From Scatosoma sp048465415 (GTDB lineage Bacteria > Bacillota > Clostridia > Christensenellales > Borkfalkiaceae): a DNA stretch of 64,000 bases. The notes below the pieces were generated by a model. That model was not told where the DNA came from, did no database searches, and saw nothing but the letters and a program-made list of their open reading frames with translations. A program made the position numbers and the translations under genes. The stretch lies in the NCBI GenBank assembly GCA_048465415.1, contig DBFWLO010000021.1:72114-136113 (forward strand), given 5' to 3'. Of this stretch, positions 8,021 through 16,693 are shown in pieces. Within the stretch, counting starts at the first letter, position 1. Each line of letters opens with the position of its first letter.

Positions 8021-9861
8021 TAATTTTCCTCCGATTTATTTTCTTTTTTGGTATATAAAAACTTATTTTGCTGATAGTACCCGATCTGAAACTTTCCCTG
8101 TTCCTTCACAGACAGCGTATCGGGAAATTCGTCGGCGATACGATTCAATAAATCGCCTATCGTTATTTGATAGTATTTCTGCGCTCCGTCTTCTAACTTT
8201 TTAATATGTGCCTGCGCCAAACTTAAAAGGCGGGGAAAAATAAGCGCGGGCGTCGCGCAGGCGGAAGAAAAATAAGAATCCTTAATCGTTTTATTTAAAT
8301 TTCCGCCTGCGGAATCTTTCTGCGCCTTTTCCAGAACGGCAAACAGCCGCCCCAAAAGATATGCTTGATTTTCATTTTTTTCGTTCAATGCCATTTCTAT
8401 TTTCTCCTCATTATCGTTATTCAAATAATTTCTGTTAAGACACGCTTTCAGGATTCCTATCCTGCGGTCGTTCATTTTTACAAACGGATTTACTTCGGTG
8501 TCCGAATCGGTTTTGATCCTCCGCACGGTCGTTTCCAAAAGTACGCGGGGGAACTTCGTGCCGTTGATCATAGAATCAAGTAATTTTTCCGTCAACCCCG
8601 AAGGCGGCACGGGATTTTTTTCTTTGGGGGAAACGAGTTCTTTGAGCAGTTTCCAAAAGGGCGCCGCTTCTTTTCCCTCCGTCATCGACATATCCGCATG
8701 GTAGCGAAGCACATTCTCCAAGATCCTGCCGAACGTGTTGTGGTAGTAAAATTTCACGGCGATTCGGGAGCTGTTCGGCACCATGCCGCAAATATGATAT
8801 TCCACGTTTTCGTCCGTACCCAAGGCGGAAAAATCCGGTTTCTCGCCGCATTGAATCTGCCGCAGCGCCGATTCCAGACAATCCTCGCAGTCTTTGGAAA
8901 TCTGCGTCTCCCCGATCCCATCGTTCCACTCCGGTCCGAAGGCGCAGCGGCTGAGAATTTGGCTGTACGTTTCCGCGCTCTTTTTCGTCGCCCAATGCAC
9001 GATCGTCATATCGTTCAGATACGTTTTATGCGTGCGGGAAGAGAGTAAATAATTGAGCGCGGCGGTATATTTTTTCATGGCGCGCTCGGAAATACAGCTG
9101 TTATAGCTCTGCGCGCCGACGTTGCCGTACGATTCCTCGGAAGGATTGTTGAAGCACACGAGAATACACCCAGAAGGCTGACCGCCTTTTAACCCCTTTA
9201 TCTTATTGTGGAGTTTTGCCAGCGGCAGAACTTCGCCTAAGACCGAGCATTGCGCGGACGGACGATCTGCCTCTCCGGCGCTTCGCGCTTCATATTCCCG
9301 CGCCCATTTTTCGCGGACTTCCGTCTCTTCATGGAGATAGTGAGTCGGCGCTCCGCTCAGACAAAACGCGAATCCGGCCGCAGAATATCCTTTTACGATT
9401 TCGAGGAGCAACGGATTGTTCTTTTCTTCTTCGGGCTTCCAGGTCTTTGCAAACGCGAGAAACGCCTTGCAGAGCGGAGAAGTCAAATTTTCAAAAAATT
9501 CTTCCGTTTTCCTTACGAACTCCGCATGGGATTTTTTCGCCTTACCCGTCCGATCGTCGGGAGAAAAGGTCTCACCTTCCGCGTTGAGTCCGAATAAGTA
9601 TAAGGGCCGGTGCTCGACGACGTTGCTTTCAATCCCGGACTTTTGCGTCCGCAGCGGGAAGCCGTCCATGAGCCGCGGAACGGTCTTGCTCTTTTTGCCG
9701 CCCGTCTCGATCGTTTCCCGTAAAGAAAGAATCCGCTCGGGTTTTCCGTCGAGCGATAGACATACCAAATAAGAAATCGGGACCTTAGAAAAAGCCTCGT
9801 CGGTCAACAGTCCTTGCGCGGATAAAACATCGGCGTAATCGCATAACGCTTTTAACAACAT
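8020..9861 (-). CDS. cas8c: Cascade large subunit Cas8c (Csd1)
   Basis: 613 residues, typical for Csd1. Start MLLKALCDYADVLSAQGLL and the stretch GFPLRTQKSGIESNVVEHRPLYLFGLN fit the family. Cas8c recognises the PAM and helps recruit Cas3. In type I-C an internal start in the cas8c reading frame is known in other organisms to give a separate small subunit (Cas11c). Whether that happens here cannot be judged by eye, but no separate cas11 gene is present. Overlaps cas5 by 10 nt and cas7 by one base. GGGAGG lies 7 nt before the ATG. Confidence 0.96.
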   Translation of the reverse strand: MLLKALCDYADVLSAQGLLTDEAFSKVPISYLVCLSLDGKPERILSLRETIETGGKKSKTVPRLMDGFPLRTQKSGIESNVVEHRPLYLFGLNAEGETFSPDDRTGKAKKSHAEFVRKTEEFFENLTSPLCKAFLAFAKTWKPEEEKNNPLLLEIVKGYSAAGFAFCLSGAPTHYLHEETEVREKWAREYEARSAGEADRPSAQCSVLGEVLPLAKLHNKIKGLKGGQPSGCILVCFNNPSEESYGNVGAQSYNSCISERAMKKYTAALNYLLSSRTHKTYLNDMTIVHWATKKSAETYSQILSRCAFGPEWNDGIGETQISKDCEDCLESALRQIQCGEKPDFSALGTDENVEYHICGMVPNSSRIAVKFYYHNTFGRILENVLRYHADMSMTEGKEAAPFWKLLKELVSPKEKNPVPPSGLTEKLLDSMINGTKFPRVLLETTVRRIKTDSDTEVNPFVKMNDRRIGILKACLNRNYLNNDNEEKIEMALNEKNENQAYLLGRLFAVLEKAQKDSAGGNLNKTIKDSYFSSACATPALIFPRLLSLAQAHIKKLEDGAQKYYQITIGDLLNRIADEFPDTLSVKEQGKFQIGYYQQNKFLYTKKENKSEEN

Positions 9862-10568
9862 TTGCTTTCCTCCCGATATTTTTTCACGTCGACGAATCCG
9901 TCGATCATTTTAGGATGATAGAACACCGCCTCGGCGCGATCCGAAAAATAAACGGGATCCCACTTCTCGCGCAGTTTTTCCTCGTCGGCGTATTTTAAAC
10001 CGTAAAGCATAACGCCCAGATCCCGCTCGCCCCTGTTCTCTTCCGCGACTGCGTCCATATCAAACTTCTCCGTCAAAGCGATTTTTTTGATCGGATATTC
10101 TCTGCATCCCATGCAAGGCGCGCGAAAATATTGCCCTTTTTCCAATCTGCGCTTGATGATGCTGTAATACTTAGCCTCGGTACAATCGGGCTCTTCCGAG
10201 GCGACTCCCGTCATTTCAAAATGGAAGCCGATCCCATACGCAACGTCTTTCAAAAGCAGAGAAGTCCGCTGACTGATAGCCTCTTTCGTATAAACGGTCG
10301 GATCTCCTCCTCGTCCTTCCATCCGGCTCTTTACCGCCGACAACAACACCTTTTCCTTGACCTCGTTTTTTCGTACTCCGATTGTGCGAATGGGTTTGAA
10401 AACGACGATCTCATCCACGACATAGCGTATGGCAGGCTTCCAAAATACGCTTTTGAGGATTCCTTCGACCGCACTCGGCGTAGGAACGAGATAACTGTTT
10501 CGCTCCACTTTCGTACACGGGTCGGTGAAAAGCGCGTAGTCCGCTTCACAAATAATTTTAAACGGCAT
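9852..10568 (-). CDS. cas5: Cas5c (Cas5d), pre-crRNA processing subunit
   Basis: 238 residues. Start ICEADYALFTDPCTKVERNSYLVPTPSAVEGILKSVFWKPAI is the type I-C Cas5 signature. In type I-C systems, which have no Cas6, this protein cuts the pre-crRNA within the repeat and stays on the 5' handle. The lack of a cas6 gene in the window fits. It follows the unknown 151-residue gene by 25 nt and overlaps cas8c by 10 nt. Confidence 0.96.
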   Translation of the reverse strand: MPFKIICEADYALFTDPCTKVERNSYLVPTPSAVEGILKSVFWKPAIRYVVDEIVVFKPIRTIGVRKNEVKEKVLLSAVKSRMEGRGGDPTVYTKEAISQRTSLLLKDVAYGIGFHFEMTGVASEEPDCTEAKYYSIIKRRLEKGQYFRAPCMGCREYPIKKIALTEKFDMDAVAEENRGERDLGVMLYGLKYADEEKLREKWDPVYFSDRAEAVFYHPKMIDGFVDVKKYREESKCC

Positions 10569-10593
10569 CTGTTTTTCCTTTGTACCTCCTTGA

Positions 10594-11049
10594 TCATTTT
10601 ACGGTTATATACAATCGTACACTTTTGAAATCTCCTAGATCCGACATACTATCTGTCGAGCAACAAAAAACATACTCACCTTTTTCTTTCAGACACTGTG
10701 ATTCGCGTTGATGTCCTTCCGAATCCGTATAAAAAAAACTTTCCTGAAAAAAATTTTCTTTTTCGGTCGGCGGAGCAAGCCAATTATTCTTAGCGACTTC
10801 CCCAAATTGATATCCCGCGACGAAAAGGTGATGTTCTTGTCCGTCATACGTCCTTTCTATATGAATTTCTTTTACTTCGGGGGAAAAAATCCAATATTCG
10901 CCGTCATCTGATTCAATCTTGATCGAAACTTTATGATTTTTGTCTTTTTCCGTCCCGGATTTGTAACAAACGAAGAAGCCCAATCTTAAAAAGGCTTTAA
11001 AAGTAAAGTTTGAATGCTCTTTTTTTCTTAACCATTTCAGCCTTTTCAT
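10594..11049 (-). CDS. Unrecognised gene inside the type I-C operon
   Basis: 151 residues, basic N-terminus (MKRLKWLRKKEHSNFTFKAF) followed by an all-beta looking body: VSIKIESDDGEYWIFSPEVKEIHIERTYDGQEHHLFVAGYQFGEV, a run of acidic and aromatic residues, then KGEYVFCCSTDSMSDLGDFKSVRLYITVK. I do not recognise a family. There is no signal peptide or membrane span. It is the first gene after the promoter at 11210-11238 and lies 25 nt upstream of cas5, so it is co-transcribed with the interference genes. The canonical I-C order has cas5 directly after cas3, so this is an extra gene. It could be an accessory or regulatory factor, or an unrelated passenger. Two adjacent Cys (CC) and one further Cys pair are not arranged as a clear zinc site. 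Confidence 0.75.
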   Translation of the reverse strand: MKRLKWLRKKEHSNFTFKAFLRLGFFVCYKSGTEKDKNHKVSIKIESDDGEYWIFSPEVKEIHIERTYDGQEHHLFVAGYQFGEVAKNNWLAPPTEKENFFQESFFYTDSEGHQRESQCLKEKGEYVFCCSTDSMSDLGDFKSVRLYITVK

Positions 11050-11075
11050 CCTTTGATTCCTTCTGTTTGAATTTT

Positions 11076-11103
11076 CTTTCGAGTTTTGTTAAAGACTCGA
11101 AAG
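11076..11103 (-). other. Hairpin in the 5' leader of the cas5-cas2 transcript
   Basis: A perfect 9-bp inverted repeat (11076-11084 with 11095-11103, 10-nt loop) lies between the promoter at 11210-11238 and the 151-residue gene, without a T run behind it on the minus strand. It could form in the leader RNA or be a protein-binding site. Confidence 0.5.
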
Positions 11104-11209
11104 AATACTATAAATTCATTCGTTTCAACTCACCCAGCTAAAGCCGGTTAACAAACTAAGCAGTCGTTCTATTCATGCCTCACTCAATATAGATCTTGAA
11201 TGTATTTAT

Positions 11210-11238
11210 AGTATATCATATTTTTCTTCTCTTGTCAA
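11210..11238 (-). promoter_or_regulatory. Internal promoter for the cas5-cas2 part of the locus
   Basis: TTGACA (11238-11233), 17-nt spacer, TATACT (11215-11210) on the minus strand, in the 248-bp gap between cas3 and the 151-residue gene. The predicted leader is about 150 nt. The interference and adaptation genes can therefore be transcribed apart from cas3. Confidence 0.75.
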
Positions 11239-11297
11239 TATCTTTACTTGGAAAAATTTTACACTTTTGAAAAAAATTTTTATAATTATGAAGGTTA

Positions 11298-13604
11298 TCA
11301 ACAGAAGACAGCTCCTCCGTTTTTACTTTGCAAGGAAATTCCAGTCTCTTTATCATAGTAAACAGACGCTTCCAATACGCAGACGCCGCCGTATTCCTTT
11401 ACCGCGCCTAGCTGGAAAAGTTCTTCGAATTCTTTTAAATTTACGGTTGCCGCATAGGGCTGTAAACTTCTTTGAGGCACCGGTATCCCCAACCTAAGCT
11501 GTTCCAACTTTTGCGCAATCTCTTCGCACGGAATAACGACCGAGAAGCTGCCCTCTTCGATGAAACGAAATCTATCCGCATAAGAGGCGAAATCGAACTT
11601 CTGCAATTCCTCTCCGAAATATTTTTGATCCTTACTGAAATTCATCTCGGTGATCCCGAGCCTTTTATCGTAATAGACCGCGTCGAAGTAATCGGCGATA
11701 CATTCGGGATTCCGCAACGCGTTCGCGCCTCTGCGTTCCATTTCCCCACGCGCGATTTCTCCCTTCACGCCCAATTCGCCGCTTATGCGTTCGTCGAACT
11801 GAAAGACATAGACGATACAGCCCTCTCCTCTTCCTTCGCGGTTGCAGCGGCCGGCCGTCTGCAAAATATTATCGACGCCCGCGAGTTCGCGAAAAACGCA
11901 GGAAAAATCCAGATCCACACCAGCTTCGATCAAAGAAGTAGAAATCACTATGACTCCTTCCTTTAAAGTACCGTCGCGTAAAGCTTCCAGATCCGCGCGG
12001 ATCCGTTTGATACACTTTTGTCTGTCCATCGGAGTCATGGACGTAGAGAGGTGATATTTTCGCCCCGGCGCCTTTTGATACAGTTCGCGCGCCTTTTTCT
12101 TCCTGTTTACGACAATGAGAGAGCTCTTGCTTTCACCGGCCCGCTGCAACAGCCGCTCGTCGCTGCAAGTGTTTATCCATTTGATTTCGCTGTTGTAAAA
12201 ATCTTTAAAAAGCCGCTTATCTTCAATCAGTTCCAACATGGGAATCTTATGAGCGCAGTACTTTTCCGCCAACGCGGGAAAATCGGGCATAGTAGCGGTC
12301 AAGAATATCGCTTCGCTGTTGTAATAGGAAGTCAGTTGTTCGATCGCACTCATGCACGGCTGAAAGTATTTGACGGGCAGCATGTGCATTTCATCGAAAA
12401 CGAGAATACTGTCCGCCATATTCCCGAGTTTTCTCAATCGACTTTTTTTGTTGGAATAGATCGACTCAAAAAATTGTACGGCCGTAGTGACGATGACGGG
12501 AGCGCTCCAATTTTCCGCCGCGGCTTTTAATTTATTTTCCGCACGGATCCCCTCCTCGCCGCCCTCTTTATCCAACCCTTTCCATATCGAAGACTGTCGG
12601 TCGGCAACGCTTAAAGCGTCAAAATCGAAATTACAATGGTGCTCCAAAATTTCCAGACATGCACCACGGCCGCTCTCTTCTCCGACTATCTTTTTAAATT
12701 CCTGCGCCGTTTGCTCAATGATACTCGTATAGGGAATGACGTAAATGATGCGCTTTTTATTTCCCTTCCGTAACCGTTTCAGCGCCAGCGACAGGGAGCA
12801 CAGCGTTTTTCCGCTGCCCGTCGGCATATTAAGAAGATAAATTCCGGAGTCTTGGTCGATTTTATCCATCGCCTGTTTTTGCAGAGCGGCGCGGCTGCGT
12901 TTCACCGGAGTATCCGCTCGAAAACTATCCATTTTCTCTTGAAGGCGGCGCTGCGCTTCTTCAAAATCCGCTTTCAACGCCGTTCTCTTGCACTGTCGGC
13001 AAAATTCCTCGGTATCGATAAAATCCGCGTCAGTGAGAACGCTGAACAGATAACGCACCATAAAGGTATAGTACTCATAAAAGCGCCGTGCCTCGGATTC
13101 TTTGCCGGGAATGAGTTTCAGCGTCTTTATCATTCCGTCCCAAGTTCGTTCGAACGCCGCTTCGCATTTTTTCTTTACAAACAGATCGGAAAGTTCACGT
13201 TCAAACGCGCTTACGTCTTCGCTTTCGCGTTTGAGTTTTCCACAGAGCGTCGGCCGATCCGCGTTATCGGTCCCGGCACCATAGTCGGGTAAGCCGCTGT
13301 GATGCCCCGCGATCGCGTATTCCAGGGCAACCGCAATTATGTTCCCCGGAAAATTCCGAGCCAGATACTGAGCGCCGCAAAAGGCATGTTCGATAGGATA
13401 GCGATAACGTCCTTCCAAACGGCCCTGAAAATCCGCCTGATATTTTCCCATATCATGCAGCAATCCCGCGAAATAGGCGAGTTCCCGATATAAAGGCAGA
13501 GAGTTGTTCCTCGCCCGCGAGGCGGTTTCTTCGAGGTGTGTTCGCAGCGTCTGCCACTCTTCCTTCGGCCGATTCTCCAATGTGTGTGCATAGTATCTCG
13601 TCAT
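11298..13604 (-). CDS. cas3: CRISPR-associated helicase-nuclease Cas3
   Basis: 768 residues, HD nuclease followed by SF2 helicase. HD residues: H50-D51 in LLHDMGK, H73 (IEHAF), H101-H102 (AGHHSG). Helicase motifs: Walker A PTGSGKTL near 261-268, DEMH at 404-407, TAT at 436-438, and QTAGRCNREG (motif VI). It degrades target DNA after Cascade has opened an R-loop. GGAG precedes the ATG, with the consensus promoter at 13664-13692 upstream. It is separated from the other cas genes by a 248-bp gap that holds a second promoter. Confidence 0.98.
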   Translation of the reverse strand: MTRYYAHTLENRPKEEWQTLRTHLEETASRARNNSLPLYRELAYFAGLLHDMGKYQADFQGRLEGRYRYPIEHAFCGAQYLARNFPGNIIAVALEYAIAGHHSGLPDYGAGTDNADRPTLCGKLKRESEDVSAFERELSDLFVKKKCEAAFERTWDGMIKTLKLIPGKESEARRFYEYYTFMVRYLFSVLTDADFIDTEEFCRQCKRTALKADFEEAQRRLQEKMDSFRADTPVKRSRAALQKQAMDKIDQDSGIYLLNMPTGSGKTLCSLSLALKRLRKGNKKRIIYVIPYTSIIEQTAQEFKKIVGEESGRGACLEILEHHCNFDFDALSVADRQSSIWKGLDKEGGEEGIRAENKLKAAAENWSAPVIVTTAVQFFESIYSNKKSRLRKLGNMADSILVFDEMHMLPVKYFQPCMSAIEQLTSYYNSEAIFLTATMPDFPALAEKYCAHKIPMLELIEDKRLFKDFYNSEIKWINTCSDERLLQRAGESKSSLIVVNRKKKARELYQKAPGRKYHLSTSMTPMDRQKCIKRIRADLEALRDGTLKEGVIVISTSLIEAGVDLDFSCVFRELAGVDNILQTAGRCNREGRGEGCIVYVFQFDERISGELGVKGEIARGEMERRGANALRNPECIADYFDAVYYDKRLGITEMNFSKDQKYFGEELQKFDFASYADRFRFIEEGSFSVVIPCEEIAQKLEQLRLGIPVPQRSLQPYAATVNLKEFEELFQLGAVKEYGGVCVLEASVYYDKETGISLQSKNGGAVFC

Positions 13605-13663
13605 ACTTTGTTTCTCCGTTTTTATAAAATCCGCTTGTCAATTTTTGTCATATTATGTAAATA

Positions 13664-13692
13664 ATTATAACTCTTTTTTATAGAAATGTCAA
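13664..13692 (-). promoter_or_regulatory. Consensus promoter of cas3
   Basis: TTGACA (13692-13687), exactly 17 nt, TATAAT (13669-13664), both hexamers perfect, 60 nt upstream of the cas3 ATG on the minus strand. Confidence 0.85.
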
Positions 13693-13818
13693 TAGGCTTT
13701 GCAAATTTAGCTGCCGCAAAATAACTGTTTCCGATTTTCTAAGATCGCATGAGTAAATAAATCGGCGGAAGGCGTTTTCTCCGACGCCCTCCGCCGAGCG
13801 ATTCCCATAATTTCAGTT

Positions 13819-14050
13819 TTATTTTTTCTGTCCGTAATAGACATGTTTACCGTGTTTTCTGAAATAGTGCTCGAGCAAAACGATTCTGCTCTCTCCGGGT
13901 TCGGCTCTATTTGTCTCGTTTGAATCGCCATTTCCGCCACCGCTTCCAGTGTCACCGCGTTATCCACTATTTTCTCCAGAGTCCTTCCCCACGTGAACGA
14001 GCCATGGTTTTTCACCAGCACCGCGGGGAGCGGGTTGTTGTCCTCCCAAA
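13819..14050 (-). pseudogene. araD: C-terminal remnant of L-ribulose-5-phosphate 4-epimerase
   Basis: The minus strand encodes PAVLVKNHGSFTWGRTLEKIVDNAVTLEAVAEMA, the conserved C-terminal part of AraD-type class II aldolase/epimerases (NHG-FTWG motif). After ERAESF the frame shifts, and the other frame gives LEHYFRKHGKHVYYGQKK and a stop at 13819-13821, the normal end of AraD. So only about the last 70 residues survive, with a one-base frameshift. It is joined directly to an isomerase remnant at about 14050. AraD converts L-ribulose-5-P to D-xylulose-5-P, which would fit an arabinoxylan locus. Confidence 0.8.
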
Positions 14051-14412
14051 AACGCTACGGCAAACTTGTCGCCACGGGCAGTACTTCTCCTTCCGCCACA
14101 TACGCGTACAGATGATTGTCCGCCGTGCTCTGTAAACGGTAGAACGTGATGTCTCCCGGTTGTATATCACCCTCTAACGTTCCGTTCGCCACTTCTATCG
14201 GCAGCGACCGCGTCATGATCTTCTGGTATTTCATAACGGGGTTACAAACCTTCTTCGCGCACGTGTTCCCGCAATGGAAACCGCGCCGTACTTCCTCTCA
14301 TAAGCGGCAACCAACGCCTTTCTGCGGTTCACCGACAGGCTCTCGGGAAAGCAGTCCCTACTTACCGCCACGATTCCGAGTTTGATTTTGGGAATATTCT
14401 TCACCTCAATGT
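14051..14412 (-). pseudogene. Internally deleted L-fucose isomerase-like gene remnant
   Basis: The N-terminal part reads VKNIPKIKLGIVAVSRDCFP, then NRRKALVAAYERKYG, which I recognise as the start of L-fucose/arabinose isomerase-like proteins (COG2407 type). It then jumps to MTRSLPIEVANGTLEGDI, GDITFYRLQSTADNHLYAYVAEGEVLPVAT, from the C-terminal domain of the same kind of protein. The middle (several hundred residues) is deleted, a stop (TAG at 14057-14055) follows, and the sequence is then fused to the araD fragment. It begins about 10 nt after the beta-helix gene, so a full isomerase and epimerase probably once ended this operon. Confidence 0.65.
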
Positions 14413-14419
14413 CTCAAAA

Positions 14420-16666
14420 TTACACATACCAAAGACGGAGATTATCCACCGCGTTGTTCCACGAATTGGAAAAGTTTTTCACAACAATGACAAGATCGCG
14501 TTGGTTCGTCGTAGAAAAATACAATTCCTGTGTTTCCCAATCCGAGTATTTATGGATCGTCTTCGACGCGAGCACGCCGTTGGCATCCCGCACCTCTATC
14601 ACAAAATTAGGGGTTTCCCACGAATTCACGGAAGAGATCATCGTTTGCAAAGACAGCTTATAATTCGCATACATGTGAACTCTTGCTTTCAAGACGGCTC
14701 CCGCATTCGCCGCAAAGGTCATCATTCTCGTTCCATCGGGCGCGATATGCCCCGCATACCCGTTAAATCCGGCCGTCGTCGCCTGATTTCCTATTCCGAC
14801 AAAAGTCGCCGGCGCGCTGCCGTCGAGTTTTTGTCCGTACCGATTTGCGGTAACATACTGCTGAATATCGTAATCGGAATAACCGAAATTATTGACGATA
14901 TAATAGCCTTGAGGGATAAAATTCGTATCGTATTTTACAATAATCTGCGCGCTTTTCGGCGTTTCGCTCCGTTCGTACGCCGTCAGATACCGATAATAAT
15001 ATCCGTCCGTTCCGGCCGCCATGACGCTTTGATAACCGGCATGAGAGCCAAACTCGAAACTTCCGTCGTAAAACAAGTTGGAATTACGTTCATAATATTC
15101 CTGCGAAGGATAAACCGTTTTCGCCGAATCGCTTTCCAACGCGCCCATGTCCGGAGTCGAGCTTTTATTCGAACGCAGATCGACGCCCATGCAGCGGCTT
15201 AATCCGCCTTGCGCAACGATAAAATCGATGTCGGGAGCAAATCGGAACCAATTTAAGAATTCATCGGGATTGGGATAAGAATCTCTGACAAACTGCATAT
15301 TCTCGTAGGATTTGTAAGGTTCCGTAGTCACGTATTTCATCGTGGAATTTTTCATAAAGACCGTGGCGCTTTCCCTCTTGATTATAGCAGGATCGTACCA
15401 AAGGGTCTCTGCAGGTGCGTCCTCCGCCATATCGATGGCCGCCGACCAGGGAGCCAGCCAATAATTTGCGCCATTGGGATCAGCGAAAGAAGGATCGAAA
15501 GAGCCGGGCGTTCCGCTGATGAGATTGTTGCCGTAAAAAAATTTTTCAAAAGGTCTGTCTACGTATAAGGCGCTTGAAGAAGCGGTTGACGCGGTACTCA
15601 CGTCGCCGCTGTACTGCGTATCGGCAATATTTTCTAACACGCCCTGATAAATAATATTGTTGCGGATCTCGCATTCGCCCGTAACTTCCCAGACAGCCAA
15701 CCCCTTTCCGTCATGAAAATAGGTAGGTTCACGATTATTGTCCGCCATGGTATTGTTGATGACGAACGCTCTATCCGACGCCGTAAGCGCAATTCCGACG
15801 CCTCCGTTTTCAAAGAACAGACAATTTTGCACCACCGCCGATCCCTTATCCCACGTCCGGTCGAGAATGAATCCGTTTCCGTCCGAATGATGATAGGAAA
15901 CGTCTACGGCATGAAACGCAATGCAATTTTTAACGATGTTGTTGTCTCCGCGCATCTGATAAAAATTGATGGCGCTCGACCAGGAATCATAGTCGATATT
16001 GAATCCTACACGGCTCACAAGGCAATTTTCCACCGTGACGTCGCTCGAAACCATAAAGGTGATTCCGTTTTGTCCGCAACTGTCCACCGTGACGTTTCTT
16101 ACCGTTACGTCGACGAGATTCGCGCCGTCAATAAACTCGTTGCCGACGCCGCTTTGCGGGTCGTAATACGATCCCATATTAATCCCGGAACGGGCGTAAT
16201 TTTTGATGATGAGGCCGTCGATCACAAAATGCCCGGGACGGGTTTCGTCGTTTAAATATTTTCCGTCGTTCGTCGAATAAATAAAGCAGGCAGGGGCGTA
16301 TCCTCCGTCTGTTCTGTCGGATAAACCGTCGAAAACAGGCACTTCGTTCTGATAATTTTTAATAGTAATCTTATTGTCCCAAGTTCCGTGGCAGGTCAGC
16401 GTGACCGACTGCCCGTAGTATGTGCCGCCACGAATGAGAAGGGTATCGCCCGGCCGCGCGACTTCGTTGAATTTGTTGATGCTGGCAAACGCCCTGTCAG
16501 CCGATTCCCCGTTATGACTATCGCTGCCGTCGGTCGCCATGTAATACGTTTTATTTTCCGCGCGAACGACTGTCGGCATCTGTCCGTTTACGGTAAAAAC
16601 ATTAAAGAATATGATGCATATAAAAACGCAAAGCGCCCATTTTCCTATCGATATTTTTTTAATCAT
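14420..16666 (-). CDS. Secreted right-handed beta-helix protein, pectate-lyase-like
   Basis: 748 residues. Signal peptide at 1-35 (KWALCVFICIIFFNVFTVNGQ). From ~40 it has YYMATDGSDSHNGESADRAFASINKFNEVARPGDTLLIRGGTYY, the usual start of parallel beta-helix pectate-lyase-fold proteins, followed by many N-x-(V/I)-x-(N/D) coils (TVRNVTVDSCGQNGITFMVSS). The last ~170 residues form a beta-sandwich, carbohydrate-binding-like module (SWETPNFVIEVRDANG, DLVIVVKNFSNSWNNAVDNLRLWYV). It probably binds or cleaves a pectic or hemicellulosic polymer outside the cell. A lyase-type catalytic set is not obvious. RBS AAGGAGG. Last intact gene of block A, 27 nt after the GLUG protein. Confidence 0.75.
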   Translation of the reverse strand: MIKKISIGKWALCVFICIIFFNVFTVNGQMPTVVRAENKTYYMATDGSDSHNGESADRAFASINKFNEVARPGDTLLIRGGTYYGQSVTLTCHGTWDNKITIKNYQNEVPVFDGLSDRTDGGYAPACFIYSTNDGKYLNDETRPGHFVIDGLIIKNYARSGINMGSYYDPQSGVGNEFIDGANLVDVTVRNVTVDSCGQNGITFMVSSDVTVENCLVSRVGFNIDYDSWSSAINFYQMRGDNNIVKNCIAFHAVDVSYHHSDGNGFILDRTWDKGSAVVQNCLFFENGGVGIALTASDRAFVINNTMADNNREPTYFHDGKGLAVWEVTGECEIRNNIIYQGVLENIADTQYSGDVSTASTASSSALYVDRPFEKFFYGNNLISGTPGSFDPSFADPNGANYWLAPWSAAIDMAEDAPAETLWYDPAIIKRESATVFMKNSTMKYVTTEPYKSYENMQFVRDSYPNPDEFLNWFRFAPDIDFIVAQGGLSRCMGVDLRSNKSSTPDMGALESDSAKTVYPSQEYYERNSNLFYDGSFEFGSHAGYQSVMAAGTDGYYYRYLTAYERSETPKSAQIIVKYDTNFIPQGYYIVNNFGYSDYDIQQYVTANRYGQKLDGSAPATFVGIGNQATTAGFNGYAGHIAPDGTRMMTFAANAGAVLKARVHMYANYKLSLQTMISSVNSWETPNFVIEVRDANGVLASKTIHKYSDWETQELYFSTTNQRDLVIVVKNFSNSWNNAVDNLRLWYV

Positions 16667-16693
16667 TTTGTCCCTCCTTAATCTCTTTTACCC

